Origin: Mycolicibacterium sp. 018/SC-01/001
GTDB lineage: Bacteria; Actinomycetota; Actinomycetes; Mycobacteriales; Mycobacteriaceae
DNA: 64,000 bases
Assembly: GCF_007096635.1 (NCBI RefSeq)
Contig: NZ_VKAA01000015.1
Span: forward strand, 62,001-126,000
Direction: 5' to 3'
The notes below the pieces were generated by a model. That model did not search any database, was not told where the DNA came from, and saw nothing but the letters and a program-made list of their open reading frames with translations. Positions 25,780 through 33,215 of this stretch are shown here, in pieces (within the stretch, counting starts at the first letter, position 1; every line of letters begins with the position of its first letter). The position numbers and the translations under genes are program-made.

Positions 25780-26268
25780 ATGCGAATCCTCGCGGCTCTT
25801 CTCTTGTGCGCTTTCGTGACGGCGGCGCCAGCGGAGGCCGACGGACTCCGGCTCGACTGGCCGCTGCGGCCCCGTCCGGCGGTGGTGCGCGCATTCGATG
25901 CTCCCGAGCGCACCTGGCTGCGCGGGCATCGTGGGGTGGACGTCGCGGGATCCGAGGGGCAGGTCGTCCACGCCGCGGCGGCAGGCACCGTGGTGTTCGC
26001 CGGCGACCTCGCCGGGCGACCGGTGGTGTCGATCGCACACCCGGGCGGGTTGCGCACCAGCTACGAGCCCGTCCGCGCCGCCGTGCGCGCAGGGCAGGTG
26101 GTCACCGCCGGCGCGGCGATCGGTGCGCTGCAGCCGGGCCACCCGGGGTGCGCCGCGGCTGCGTGTCTGCACTGGGGCGCGATGTGGGGCCCCGCTGCGC
26201 GCGCGGACTACGTCGATCCGGTCGGGTTGGTCGCCACGACGCCGATCCGGCTCAAGCCGCTGCGCTGA
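25780..26268 (+). CDS. Secreted M23-type peptidase domain protein (Rv2891-like)
   Basis: A 162-residue exported protein with a lysostaphin-type (M23/LytM) fold, probably acting on or binding peptidoglycan. The signal peptide is residues 1-20 (ending PAEADG). The metal motif HxxxD is HRGVD, and the later LHWG supplies another histidine, though the usual HxH pair is reduced to one His. It is short for M23 enzymes, with little outside the beta-sheet core. It diverges from rpsB, with 274 bp between holding both promoters. Catalytic competence is uncertain. Confidence 0.82.
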   Translation: MRILAALLLCAFVTAAPAEADGLRLDWPLRPRPAVVRAFDAPERTWLRGHRGVDVAGSEGQVVHAAAAGTVVFAGDLAGRPVVSIAHPGGLRTSYEPVRAAVRAGQVVTAGAAIGALQPGHPGCAAAACLHWGAMWGPAARADYVDPVGLVATTPIRLKPLR

Positions 26269-26274
26269 GCCCGC

Positions 26275-27198
26275 TCAGGCGCGCGGGTGCGCCTGATCAT
26301 GAACCGCCCGCAGCCGGGCGACGCTGACATGGGTGTAGAGCTGTGTGGTGGCCAGCGTCGAGTGACCGAGCAGTTCCTGCACCACACGCAGGTCGGCACC
26401 GCCCTCGAGGAGGTGCGTGGCCGCGCTGTGTCGCAACCCATGCGGGCCGATGTCCGGGACGCCGCGGACGGCGGACATCGTCTGGTGCACGACGGTGCGG
26501 GCCTGGCGGGGGTCGAGGCGGCGGCCACGCGCACCGAGGAGCAGCGCGGGGCCGGACGTGGAGGTGGCCAGGGCGGGGCGGCCCTCGCTCAGCCAGGACA
26601 TCAGTGCGTGGTGCGCAGGCCCGCCGAATGGCACCGTGCGTTGTTTGTCGCCTTTCCCGAGCACGCGCACGACGCGCCGGGAGGTGTCGACGTCGTCGAC
26701 ATCCAGACCGCAGAGTTCGCTGACGCGGATACCGGTGGCGTAGAGCATCTCGACGACGAGGCGATCCCGCAGGGCCAGCGGATCTCCCTCTGCGGCACCG
26801 GAACTGGCGGCCTCCATGGCGTCGATCGCCTGGTCCTGACGCAACACCGCCGGCAGCACACGCAGCGTCTTGGGCGCCTGCAGCCGCACCGATGGATCCT
26901 CGTCGAGCAGGCCTCGACGGGTGGCCCACGCGGTGAACGTCTTCACCGATGACGCCCGCCGGGCCAGCGTCGTGCGCGCCGCCCCGGCCGAGGCCTGGGC
27001 GGCCAGCCACGACCGCAGCACCGGCAGGGTCAGGGCACGCAGGCCGGCCTCGGGATGGCGCTGGGCCAGGAACTCGAACAGCGAGCGCAGGTCACCGAGG
27101 TAGGCGCGCCTGGTGTGCTCGGAGCGCCCACGCTCCAGCGCGAGATAGGTGTCGAATTCGGTGAGAACGGCCTCCACGGCGGTCACGGTGACATTCAT
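26275..27198 (-). CDS. xerC: Tyrosine recombinase XerC
   Basis: Resolves chromosome dimers at dif with XerD. The 307-residue protein has a SAM-like N-terminal core-binding domain (LTEFDTYLALERGRSEHT) and a C-terminal catalytic domain with Arg in ATGIRVSEL, the GKGDKQRTVPF beta-hairpin, HGLRHSAATHLLEGG, and the nucleophile Tyr in TTQLYTHVS. It matches Rv2894c in position, ending 6 bp from the convergent M23 gene. Confidence 0.95.
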   Translation of the reverse strand: MNVTVTAVEAVLTEFDTYLALERGRSEHTRRAYLGDLRSLFEFLAQRHPEAGLRALTLPVLRSWLAAQASAGAARTTLARRASSVKTFTAWATRRGLLDEDPSVRLQAPKTLRVLPAVLRQDQAIDAMEAASSGAAEGDPLALRDRLVVEMLYATGIRVSELCGLDVDDVDTSRRVVRVLGKGDKQRTVPFGGPAHHALMSWLSEGRPALATSTSGPALLLGARGRRLDPRQARTVVHQTMSAVRGVPDIGPHGLRHSAATHLLEGGADLRVVQELLGHSTLATTQLYTHVSVARLRAVHDQAHPRA

Positions 27199-27210
27199 CC
27201 TGCGTCGGCT

Positions 27211-28377
27211 CTACTGGACGCGCCGCAGCGTGTCCGGAGTGAGATCTGCCAGCGTGGGATAGCCGTCGACGGCCATCGTCAGGTCGATCTCGGCGAGCAG
27301 CGAGCGCAGGACGTGGACCAACCCGTCCTCCCCGCCGATGGCCAGACCATAGGTGTAGGGCCGGCCCACCCCGACCGCCGTGGCGCCCAGCGCGAGCGCC
27401 TTGACGATGTCGGTGCCGCTGCGGACGCCCGAATCGAACAGCACGGGCAGTCCGCCGGCGGCGTCGACGACGTCGGGCAGGCAGTCGATCGCCGGGAGCC
27501 CGCCGTTGGCCTGGCGTCCGCCGTGCGTCGAGCAGTAGATGCCGTCCACGCCGCCGTCCTTGGCGCGTCGGACATCATCGGGATGACAGATTCCTTTCAG
27601 CACGAGCGGCAGATCGGTCAGCGACCGCAGCCAGGGGAGGTCGTCCCAGGTCAGCGGATTACCGAACAGGCCGACCCACTTCAGTACCGCAGCCTGCAGG
27701 TTCTCCTCGGGCGGCTGGGCCAGGCCGGCCCGGAACACCGGATCGCTGAAGTAGTTGGCCAGGCAGCGGCCGCGCAGCTGCGGGAAGTTCGACGTGAACA
27801 GATCGCGCGGGCGCCAACCGGGGATCCAGGTGTCGAGCGTGACGATGATCGCTTTGTAGCCGGCTTTCTCAGCGCGCTGCACCAGGCTGGCCGCCAGGTC
27901 GCGGTCGGTGGGGGTGTAGAGCTGAAAGAACCCCGGGGTGTCGCCGAACTGGGCGGCGACGACCTCGAGGGGATCTTCGGTGAGCGTGGACACCGCCATC
28001 GGCACGCCGGTGCGTGCGGCGGCGCGCGCGGCGGCGAGATCGCCGTGGCCGTCTTGGGCGCAGATGCCGATGACGCCCACGGGGGCCATGAACATCGGTG
28101 ACGGCAGTGTCAGTCCGAACAGCTCGACGGAGAGGTCGCGCTCGGTGGCGCCCACCAGCATGCGGGGCATGAGGCCCCAGCGATCGAAGGCGGTGCGGTT
28201 GGCCCGCTGGGTGTGCTCGTCACCGGCGCCGCCGGCGACATAGGACCAGATCGACGGCGGCATGGCGACTTCGGCTTTGGCTTCCCAGCCGGCGTAATCC
28301 ATCGGCATGGTCGGCAGCACTCCCGAGAGGCCCTGCAGATAGATCTCGTACTGGTAGCTGCCGAAGGTCATGGCCAC
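27211..28377 (-). CDS. FMN-dependent alpha-hydroxy-acid oxidase, lactate 2-monooxygenase-like
   Basis: A 388-residue TIM-barrel flavoenzyme that oxidises an L-2-hydroxy acid. It closely resembles M. smegmatis lactate 2-monooxygenase, which turns L-lactate into acetate, CO2 and water. Shared pieces are the start FGSYQYEIYLQGLSG, YVAGGAGDEHTQRAN, the flavin-contact TLDTWIPGWRPRDL, catalytic His in YCSTHGGRQANGG, and LFDSGVRSGTDIVKAL. An insertion seen in the M. smegmatis enzyme around the flexible loop is shorter here, so another hydroxy acid is possible. It lies 12 bp upstream of xerC. Confidence 0.88.
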   Translation of the reverse strand: MAMTFGSYQYEIYLQGLSGVLPTMPMDYAGWEAKAEVAMPPSIWSYVAGGAGDEHTQRANRTAFDRWGLMPRMLVGATERDLSVELFGLTLPSPMFMAPVGVIGICAQDGHGDLAAARAAARTGVPMAVSTLTEDPLEVVAAQFGDTPGFFQLYTPTDRDLAASLVQRAEKAGYKAIIVTLDTWIPGWRPRDLFTSNFPQLRGRCLANYFSDPVFRAGLAQPPEENLQAAVLKWVGLFGNPLTWDDLPWLRSLTDLPLVLKGICHPDDVRRAKDGGVDGIYCSTHGGRQANGGLPAIDCLPDVVDAAGGLPVLFDSGVRSGTDIVKALALGATAVGVGRPYTYGLAIGGEDGLVHVLRSLLAEIDLTMAVDGYPTLADLTPDTLRRVQ

Positions 28378-28425
28378 AGCCTGCCATCACGTCAGGAGCG
28401 TGACGGCCGTTTGGCGAACCGGTTG

Positions 28426-29271
28426 CTACTGACTCTCCGCCGCAGCCAATTCGCGCTTCCACTCCCGGAAGGTCTCTTCGGTGCGGCCGCGCCGCCAGTA
28501 CCCGGAGATCGACGACGCCCACGTCGCGTCGATGCCGCGTTCTTTGCGGATGTAGGGCCGCAGGTTGTGCATCACGGTCTGCGCTTCGCCGTGGATGAAC
28601 ACCTGAACCTGGCCCGGCAGCCAGGGCGCTTCCTTGACGGCGGTGATCAGCGGCGCGTGATCGCCGGCGTACTCCTCGGGCACGAGGTCGGCGCGTCCGC
28701 CGCGGTAGACCCAGCGCACGTCGACGCCGTCGGGCGCGGCGAGCTCGATCATGTCCTCCGGTCCGGCGACCTCGACGATGACCTGCCCGACCGCGTTGTC
28801 CGGCAACACTTCCAGCGCGGCACCGATCGCCGGCAGCGCCGCCTCGTCCCCGGCGAAGAGGTACCAGTCGGCGGCCGGATTGGGGGCGAAGGCTCCGCTG
28901 GGGCCCATGACGAACAGCCGCTGACCCGGTTGCGCGGACGCTGCCCACGGGCCGGCGACGCCGTGCTCGCCGTGCACGACGAAGTCGATGGTGATCTCGC
29001 GTCGATCGGCGTCGGCGTGACGCACGGTGTAGGTCCGGACGACGGGCCGCTGCTCGGGTGGGAGCGCCGCGAAACTGTCCTGGGTGAGCGGCTGGTCCAG
29101 TCCGCTGACGTCGAGCGCGTCGTCGACGAACACCAGCTTCACGTAGGCGTCGGTCCAGTCGTTCGGCGTGAACGTGTCGAATCCCTTGCCGCCGAGCACC
29201 ACTCGCACGATGTGCGGGCTGATCTCCTCGGTTCGAACCACCTCGAACGTGTGCACCGGACGTCCTGCCAC
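28426..29271 (-). CDS. viuB: Siderophore-interacting FAD-binding protein (ViuB-like)
   Basis: Cytoplasmic ferric-siderophore reductase family member of 281 residues. The N-terminal FAD-binding barrel includes RPVVRTYTVRHAD (the RxYT flavin motif) and IDFVVHGEHGVAGPWA. The C-terminal NAD(P)H-binding half includes YLFAGDEAALPAIGAALE and VFIHGEAQTVMHNLRPY, ending SGYWRRGRTEE, a family hallmark. It corresponds to Rv2895c. Its role would be iron release from siderophores; no siderophore genes are nearby. Confidence 0.9.
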   Translation of the reverse strand: MAGRPVHTFEVVRTEEISPHIVRVVLGGKGFDTFTPNDWTDAYVKLVFVDDALDVSGLDQPLTQDSFAALPPEQRPVVRTYTVRHADADRREITIDFVVHGEHGVAGPWAASAQPGQRLFVMGPSGAFAPNPAADWYLFAGDEAALPAIGAALEVLPDNAVGQVIVEVAGPEDMIELAAPDGVDVRWVYRGGRADLVPEEYAGDHAPLITAVKEAPWLPGQVQVFIHGEAQTVMHNLRPYIRKERGIDATWASSISGYWRRGRTEETFREWKRELAAAESQ

Positions 29272-29363
29272 GTGACCGCCTTCCCTGCTATGCGTCGTGC
29301 GCCGCGAGGCGCCCCACCGACTATACGAGCGAGGCGGACTGGGTGGGGGTGCTCCCTCGCCGA

Positions 29364-29385
29364 TAACAGAGCACGTGCTCTGTTA
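29364..29385. promoter_or_regulatory. 22 bp perfect palindrome, TetR operator
   Basis: TAACAGAGCAC is followed directly by its exact reverse complement. It ends within the proposed -10 TACTGT (29384-29389), which is 6 nt before the ATG of the tetR gene. This is a classic autorepression layout controlling the tetR/enoyl-CoA hydratase operon. Confidence 0.8.
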
Positions 29386-29395
29386 CTGTGCAGCC

Positions 29396-30034
29396 ATGCC
29401 GCGGCCGCGGGTTCACGACCCCGACTCCGTACTCGACGCCGTCGAGCACCTGGTCAGCCGGTCGGGACCGCACGCGGTCTCCATCCGAGCGATCAGCTCA
29501 GCGATCGGCGTGTCCAATGGGGCGCTGTACCACACGTTCTCGTCGCGCAACGAGCTGATGGCCCACGCGTGGCTGCGGGCCGGCCGGCGTTTCCTGCAGC
29601 TGCAGACCGCCCTCGTCGACGACGCACTGCACCCGCAATCCGGCACACAGGAGGCAGGCGTCGACGCGGTGGTCGCTGCCGCCGACGCACCGATCGCGTT
29701 CGCCGAACGCCACCCGGACTCCGCTGCACTGCTGCTCGGGGTGCGCCGTGACGAGCTACTGGCGGACCCTCTGCCGGAGACGACCGCCGATGCGCTGCGT
29801 GACCTCGACGGCGAGCTGATCGCGTTGATGGTGCGGCTGGCCGACGCAATGTGGAGCCGCAGGGACGCTGCAGCCGTCGACGTGATCACCGCGTGCATCG
29901 TCGACCTACCGACGGCGCTGGTGTTGCGCCGCGATCGCCTCGGCACGCCAACGGCGCGTGCGCGTTTGCAGGCCGCCGTGCGTGCCGCCCTGACCATTCC
30001 CCCACCCGATCACCGACGCAAAGGACGACCATGA
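29396..30034 (+). CDS. TetR-family regulator
   Basis: A 212-residue repressor. The N-terminal HTH is at about 18-60 (VSIRAISSAIGVSNGALYHTFSSR), followed by a helical ligand domain with no recognisable specificity. It is preceded by a 22 bp palindrome over the promoter, and its stop overlaps the enoyl-CoA hydratase start as ATGA. An acyl-CoA ligand is therefore plausible but unproven. The message looks leaderless. Confidence 0.88.
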   Translation: MPRPRVHDPDSVLDAVEHLVSRSGPHAVSIRAISSAIGVSNGALYHTFSSRNELMAHAWLRAGRRFLQLQTALVDDALHPQSGTQEAGVDAVVAAADAPIAFAERHPDSAALLLGVRRDELLADPLPETTADALRDLDGELIALMVRLADAMWSRRDAAAVDVITACIVDLPTALVLRRDRLGTPTARARLQAAVRAALTIPPPDHRRKGRP

Positions 30035-30687
30035 GCGTGACCATCACCTTCGACCAGACGATCGCGATCCTCGATCTGGGCGACGACGAGAACCGTTTCT
30101 CGCCAGCGTTTCTCGACGACATCGAAGGCGCCCTCGACAGAGCACTCGCCGACGGCGCGCAGGCTGTGGTCACCACGGCCGGAGCGAAGTTCTACTCCAA
30201 CGGGCTCGATCTCGAGTGGCTCGGCTCCCACAGCGATCAGGGGCCGTGGTACGTCGGGCGGGTCCACCAACTCCTGGCCCGCATCCTCACGCTGGAGGTG
30301 CCGACGGCAGCGGCCGTGGTCGGGCATGCATTCGGCGCCGGCGCGATGCTCGCGCTGGCGCACGATTTCCGGGTGATGCGGACCGATCGCGGGTTCTTCT
30401 GCCTGCCCGAGGTCGACATCCGTATCCCGTTCCATCCCGGCATGGCGTCGCTGATCCAGGCCAAGCTGACGCCGGCGGCCGCCGTTGCATCGATGACAAC
30501 GGGACGCCGCTTCGGCGGCGCGGACGCCCACGCCTACGGAATCGTCGATGCCACCGCCGCCGAGGGCGAGGTCACCACTGCCGCGGTCGAATTGCTCCGC
30601 CCGCTGGTGGGCAAGGACCGCGGGACGCTCGGAGCCATCAAGAACACCATGTTCGGATCGGTGGCGGACACCCTCCGTCAGGTGTGA
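30031..30687 (+). CDS. Enoyl-CoA hydratase/isomerase family protein
   Basis: A 218-residue crotonase-fold protein. The oxyanion-hole segments are KFYSNGLDLEWLG (about 50-62) and VVGHAFGAGAMLALAHDF (about 94-111); the acidic catalytic region is FCLPEVDIRIPF. It is shorter than full hydratases and nearer the delta3,delta2-enoyl-CoA isomerase/ECI group. It is translationally coupled to the tetR gene by an ATGA overlap. Its 3' end overlaps the convergent ATL gene by 10 bp. Likely role: double-bond shift in fatty acid or sterol side-chain breakdown. Confidence 0.85.
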   Translation: MSVTITFDQTIAILDLGDDENRFSPAFLDDIEGALDRALADGAQAVVTTAGAKFYSNGLDLEWLGSHSDQGPWYVGRVHQLLARILTLEVPTAAAVVGHAFGAGAMLALAHDFRVMRTDRGFFCLPEVDIRIPFHPGMASLIQAKLTPAAAVASMTTGRRFGGADAHAYGIVDATAAEGEVTTAAVELLRPLVGKDRGTLGAIKNTMFGSVADTLRQV

Positions 30688-30932
30688 TCGTCGGCGGCCC
30701 GCTCATCCGGCCACCAGCGCGCCGCAGCTACATCGACGATCCCGCGGCGCAACGGGGTGCCCTCGTGGTGCCACTGCGTCTGCGCCTCGATCATCAAATG
30801 CGGGGGCAGTGTTCCGGTGGCGCGCACGACGCGCCACCAGGTCACCGCGGCACCGTCGCGGGCCATCACACCGCCCACTCCCCTCGGGCCACCGCGCTGC
30901 AGATACTCGGCGATGTCGCCGTAGGTCATCAC
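30678..30932 (-). CDS. Alkyltransferase-like (MGMT-fold) protein, 5' end uncertain
   Basis: Homologous to the DNA-binding domain of O6-alkylguanine transferases. It reads MTYGDIAEYL, RGVGGVMARDG and WWRVVRATGTLPPH. The usual PCHR active cysteine is missing, as in ATL proteins, which flag alkylated bases for nucleotide excision repair. The shortest version (GTG 30932 or ATG 30929) would drop part of the fold: coding character continues upstream as NDAQEQFAAAVLEVVDRIP. No ATG, GTG or TTG exists there; the best candidate is a CTG at 30999-31001. Either that is the start or the 5' end is damaged. Confidence 0.7.
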   Translation of the reverse strand: MMTYGDIAEYLQRGGPRGVGGVMARDGAAVTWWRVVRATGTLPPHLMIEAQTQWHHEGTPLRRGIVDVAAARWWPDERAADDHT

Positions 30933-31005
30933 CCGACCCGCCGGGATGCGGTCGACGACCTCGAGGACCGCTGCGGCGAACTGCTCCTGTGCGTCGTTCA
31001 GGGCG

Positions 31006-31395
31006 TCACAACCCGGGCAGGCAGTTGACCAGCGGGATGCACGGCGGCGGCGGAGGAGGCGGTGGTCCGGGAGGGTTCCCCGAGATCATCACCGGCTTGG
31101 TCGGCGGCGTGTTCGGGTCGAAGTAGAACGTGTGGCATCGGGAGAGATCCCACCCCGCGACCGGGGTCATGCCGGATGCGGGGCACCAGATCTGGCCGCA
31201 CTGACCGTAGGCATTGCACGCCGGCATGCCTTCGGGAGGCGCACATTCGGGCCGGCCCACGTCGCCGGGCGAACAGGTGGAATCAGCCTGCGCGACAGCG
31301 CTGTTGAGCGATGCGGCGAGGCCGAGCGCAGCGAGCGTGAGTCCACCGGAGAGCACCGCCGCGGAAGCCAGCGCTGTGACGGTCTGTCGTGTCAT
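31006..31395 (-). CDS. Secreted Cys/Pro-rich protein of unknown function
   Basis: A 129-residue exported protein. The signal peptide is at about 1-36 (MTRQTVTALASAAVLSGG, with cleavage near AQADS). The mature part has seven cysteines (STCSPGD, PECAPP, PACNAYGQCGQIWCP and others), suggesting disulfides. A C-terminal tail with an eight-proline run ends CIPLVNCLPGL. I do not recognise a family beyond small mycobacterial secreted proteins. Start ATG 31395 was chosen for its signal peptide; an upstream start at 31416 is possible. Confidence 0.65.
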   Translation of the reverse strand: MTRQTVTALASAAVLSGGLTLAALGLAASLNSAVAQADSTCSPGDVGRPECAPPEGMPACNAYGQCGQIWCPASGMTPVAGWDLSRCHTFYFDPNTPPTKPVMISGNPPGPPPPPPPPCIPLVNCLPGL

Positions 31396-31568
31396 CGGTC
31401 GTTCCTCTCGAAGCACTCGAGTCCACAGTCTCGGTTCAGCAGGGCGCTACCGATCCCACCCATGGACGGCCCCGACTCCGTAACCCTCATGGTCTCCAAA
31501 ACAGACGACGTCGGCAGGAGAATCCCCAAAAAACCTACACAGCTGAGTCGTACGGCCGCGCCGATGTC

Positions 31569-31949
31569 TCACCGAGGCCGTAGTCGATTTCTGGTGAAGC
31601 GTGGATGCGGGCCACATCCGCCGCCGCCACAACCTCCCCCACCGCAGCCTCCGCCGCCACAACCCCCTCCACCGCCGCAGCTGCCTCCGCTACCGAGGTC
31701 CCCGCTCCCACCACCGAAATTGCCTCCGCCGCTGTTGTTTGCGACGCCCCAGAAGCCCGCCGTTCCCGCCGCTCGTGCCGACCAGTATCGCGAGCCGCCG
31801 GCCTTCCTCGCCTTCTGCCAGGCTTTGAGGTCGCGAAGACTCTGCCCACCGTCGTCCCACGGATCTTGCGCCTTAGGGCGCGTTCGAACGACCGCGACGA
31901 CGATGATTGTCGCCACGACGACTCCGACCACCACGATCGCGGCCACCAT
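31569..31949 (-). CDS. Small membrane protein with periodic Gly/Cys tail
   Basis: A 126-residue protein. One N-terminal helix (about 2-21, almost all V/I/A) is followed by a polar segment with GGQSLRDLKAWQKARKAGG (35-52) and then a Gly-rich tail. The tail has cysteines at 91, 97, 102, 107 and 112 spaced by runs of four or five glycines. It has a leaderless-type promoter (TAGCCT at 31956-31961, 6 nt before ATG). The opposite strand is open too, but as a low-complexity proline frame without a proper start. The function is unknown; metal or disulfide chemistry by the cysteine ladder is a guess. Confidence 0.68.
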   Translation of the reverse strand: MVAAIVVVGVVVATIIVVAVVRTRPKAQDPWDDGGQSLRDLKAWQKARKAGGSRYWSARAAGTAGFWGVANNSGGGNFGGGSGDLGSGGSCGGGGGCGGGGCGGGGCGGGGCGPHPRFTRNRLRPR

Positions 31950-31991
31950 GCGATGAGGCTACGCCGCTTCGATTTCGGCGCATAGAGTGAC

Positions 31992-32519
31992 ATGGTGCGA
32001 CGCAGGCACGCAGATCTCATCGATCGAGCACACCGCGCGGCGGCAGGAGTCGAGCTTCCACCGGCCGTGTTCAAGACATGCCCCTGGGAGCCACGGGAAC
32101 TCATCGACATCGGTCTGCGGCAGTGGCTCCGGTGCTGCGCCCCGGCGCTTCGGGACGGGCAAGTGATCGGCATGCCGTCGCGAGCGGTGGACGAAGCGTG
32201 GCATGGCTTCATTCTGTGCACGGCTCGATATTCGGCATTCTGCGACGAGGCGTATGGCAGGTTCCTTCATCATCATCCCGAGGGCGCCGCACTCGCCGGC
32301 GCGGTGGGGGCCGGTGATCCCGTGGAAGATCAGGTGGGGAGAACGGTGCTCGCGTGGTCGTTGGTGGCCGCGCCCGGCGAGCGTTGCGTGCTGTGGGATC
32401 TCGACCATGTACTCGGCGTGGAGGACCCCTGGGGAATCGAACACGACAGAGTCGCCGCAATCGAGATGTCTGCCAGAAAGCTCATCGACAGAAGCCGCAG
32501 ACAGAGCCACATCGCGTGA
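31992..32519 (+). CDS. Conserved protein with WHxFIL/FC/HHH motifs, GRDP-like
   Basis: A 175-residue soluble protein without signal peptide or membrane helix. The central block reads VDEAWHGFILCTARYSAFC (66-84) and then FLHHHPEG (91-98). This resembles the repeat of plant and bacterial glycine-rich-domain-containing proteins (GRDP/DUF1399-like), which carry VDxxWHxxIL and YxxFC motifs. The clustered His and Cys suggest metal binding. It is divergent, by 42 bp, from the Gly/Cys-tail membrane protein. TAGAGT at 31983-31988 is better spaced for the GTG at 31995 than for the ATG at 31992, so the true start may be one codon later. Confidence 0.65.
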   Translation: MVRRRHADLIDRAHRAAAGVELPPAVFKTCPWEPRELIDIGLRQWLRCCAPALRDGQVIGMPSRAVDEAWHGFILCTARYSAFCDEAYGRFLHHHPEGAALAGAVGAGDPVEDQVGRTVLAWSLVAAPGERCVLWDLDHVLGVEDPWGIEHDRVAAIEMSARKLIDRSRRQSHIA

Positions 32520-32738
32520 TCCGGCACGCTGACGTACGGCGGTCGAGCGCCTCCAGGCTCCAGGGGCACACTCGATTCGTGACAGCCCGCGGCCGAGGCC
32601 ACCGACGGGCCTACGCGCGCCTCTCCTGCATATCGCCGCGCGGTCGAGAGTCAGGGAAACGAACGGCTCTGCTGATTGCGACCGTTTCTCGTTTCTGACT
32701 GGCCGAAGCTTCTTCCGAACCCGACCCGAAGGACAGAC

Positions 32739-33158
32739 GTGAGCAGACTCATCGCCATTTCGGTCCTGGCGTTCGGAATGATCGCAGCGCTGATCCCCGT
32801 TGCCGGGACGGCGTCAGCGTTTTGCGACGCGGCTGACTGTGTCCAGAACGTGACTCGCAACGTCATCGAGGGCACGCCCTGCGATCCTCGACCGGTGTAC
32901 GTTTTCGGCCTGGATTCCGACTCCAGGACGTTCGTGTGTGCCACAGCCGGCACCTGGCTACCGGCCGGACCCCTGGTCGGCCTGCGCCAACACGTGTTGC
33001 CCTGTGACGCGGTGAACGAGTCGGCGCAAGACCCCAACGGCATCCCGCAGTTCTGCGCTCCGATAAACGGCGAACTGCGGTGGGCGAATCGGGTCGACAC
33101 ACCGGCGCCCCCGCGGTGCTTCAGTCCTGCACTCGGATGTCCTTTCCGGGTGCCGTAG
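32739..33158 (+). CDS. Secreted protein of unknown function
   Basis: A 139-residue exported protein. The signal peptide is at 1-29 (SRLIAISVLAFGMIAALIPV, cleavage after GTASA). The mature domain has eight cysteines (SAFCDAADC, TPCDPR, TFVCATAG, LPCDAV, QFCAP, PRCFSPALGC), consistent with disulfides. Start GTG 32739 follows GAAGGA. No family recognised. It stands between the small-protein cluster and dprA; the 219 bp before it hold nothing I can support except this ribosome binding site. Confidence 0.65.
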   Translation: MSRLIAISVLAFGMIAALIPVAGTASAFCDAADCVQNVTRNVIEGTPCDPRPVYVFGLDSDSRTFVCATAGTWLPAGPLVGLRQHVLPCDAVNESAQDPNGIPQFCAPINGELRWANRVDTPAPPRCFSPALGCPFRVP

Positions 33159-33215
33159 CGAACACAGTCGAGTCGAGCTCGACCAGAGCCGCTCGGTCGA
33201 GTGCTGCCGGTCCAC

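Noticed and set aside
29385..29396. Ribosome binding site for the tetR gene at 29396
   Set aside because: The GCAGCC spacer is not purine-rich; the -10 placement argues for a leaderless transcript.
30946..31956. Proline-rich frame on the plus strand over the Gly/Cys protein and the secreted protein
   Set aside because: Poly-Pro here is the complement of the poly-Gly codons. The minus-strand frames have a membrane helix, a signal peptide and promoters, while this one has no coherent domains.
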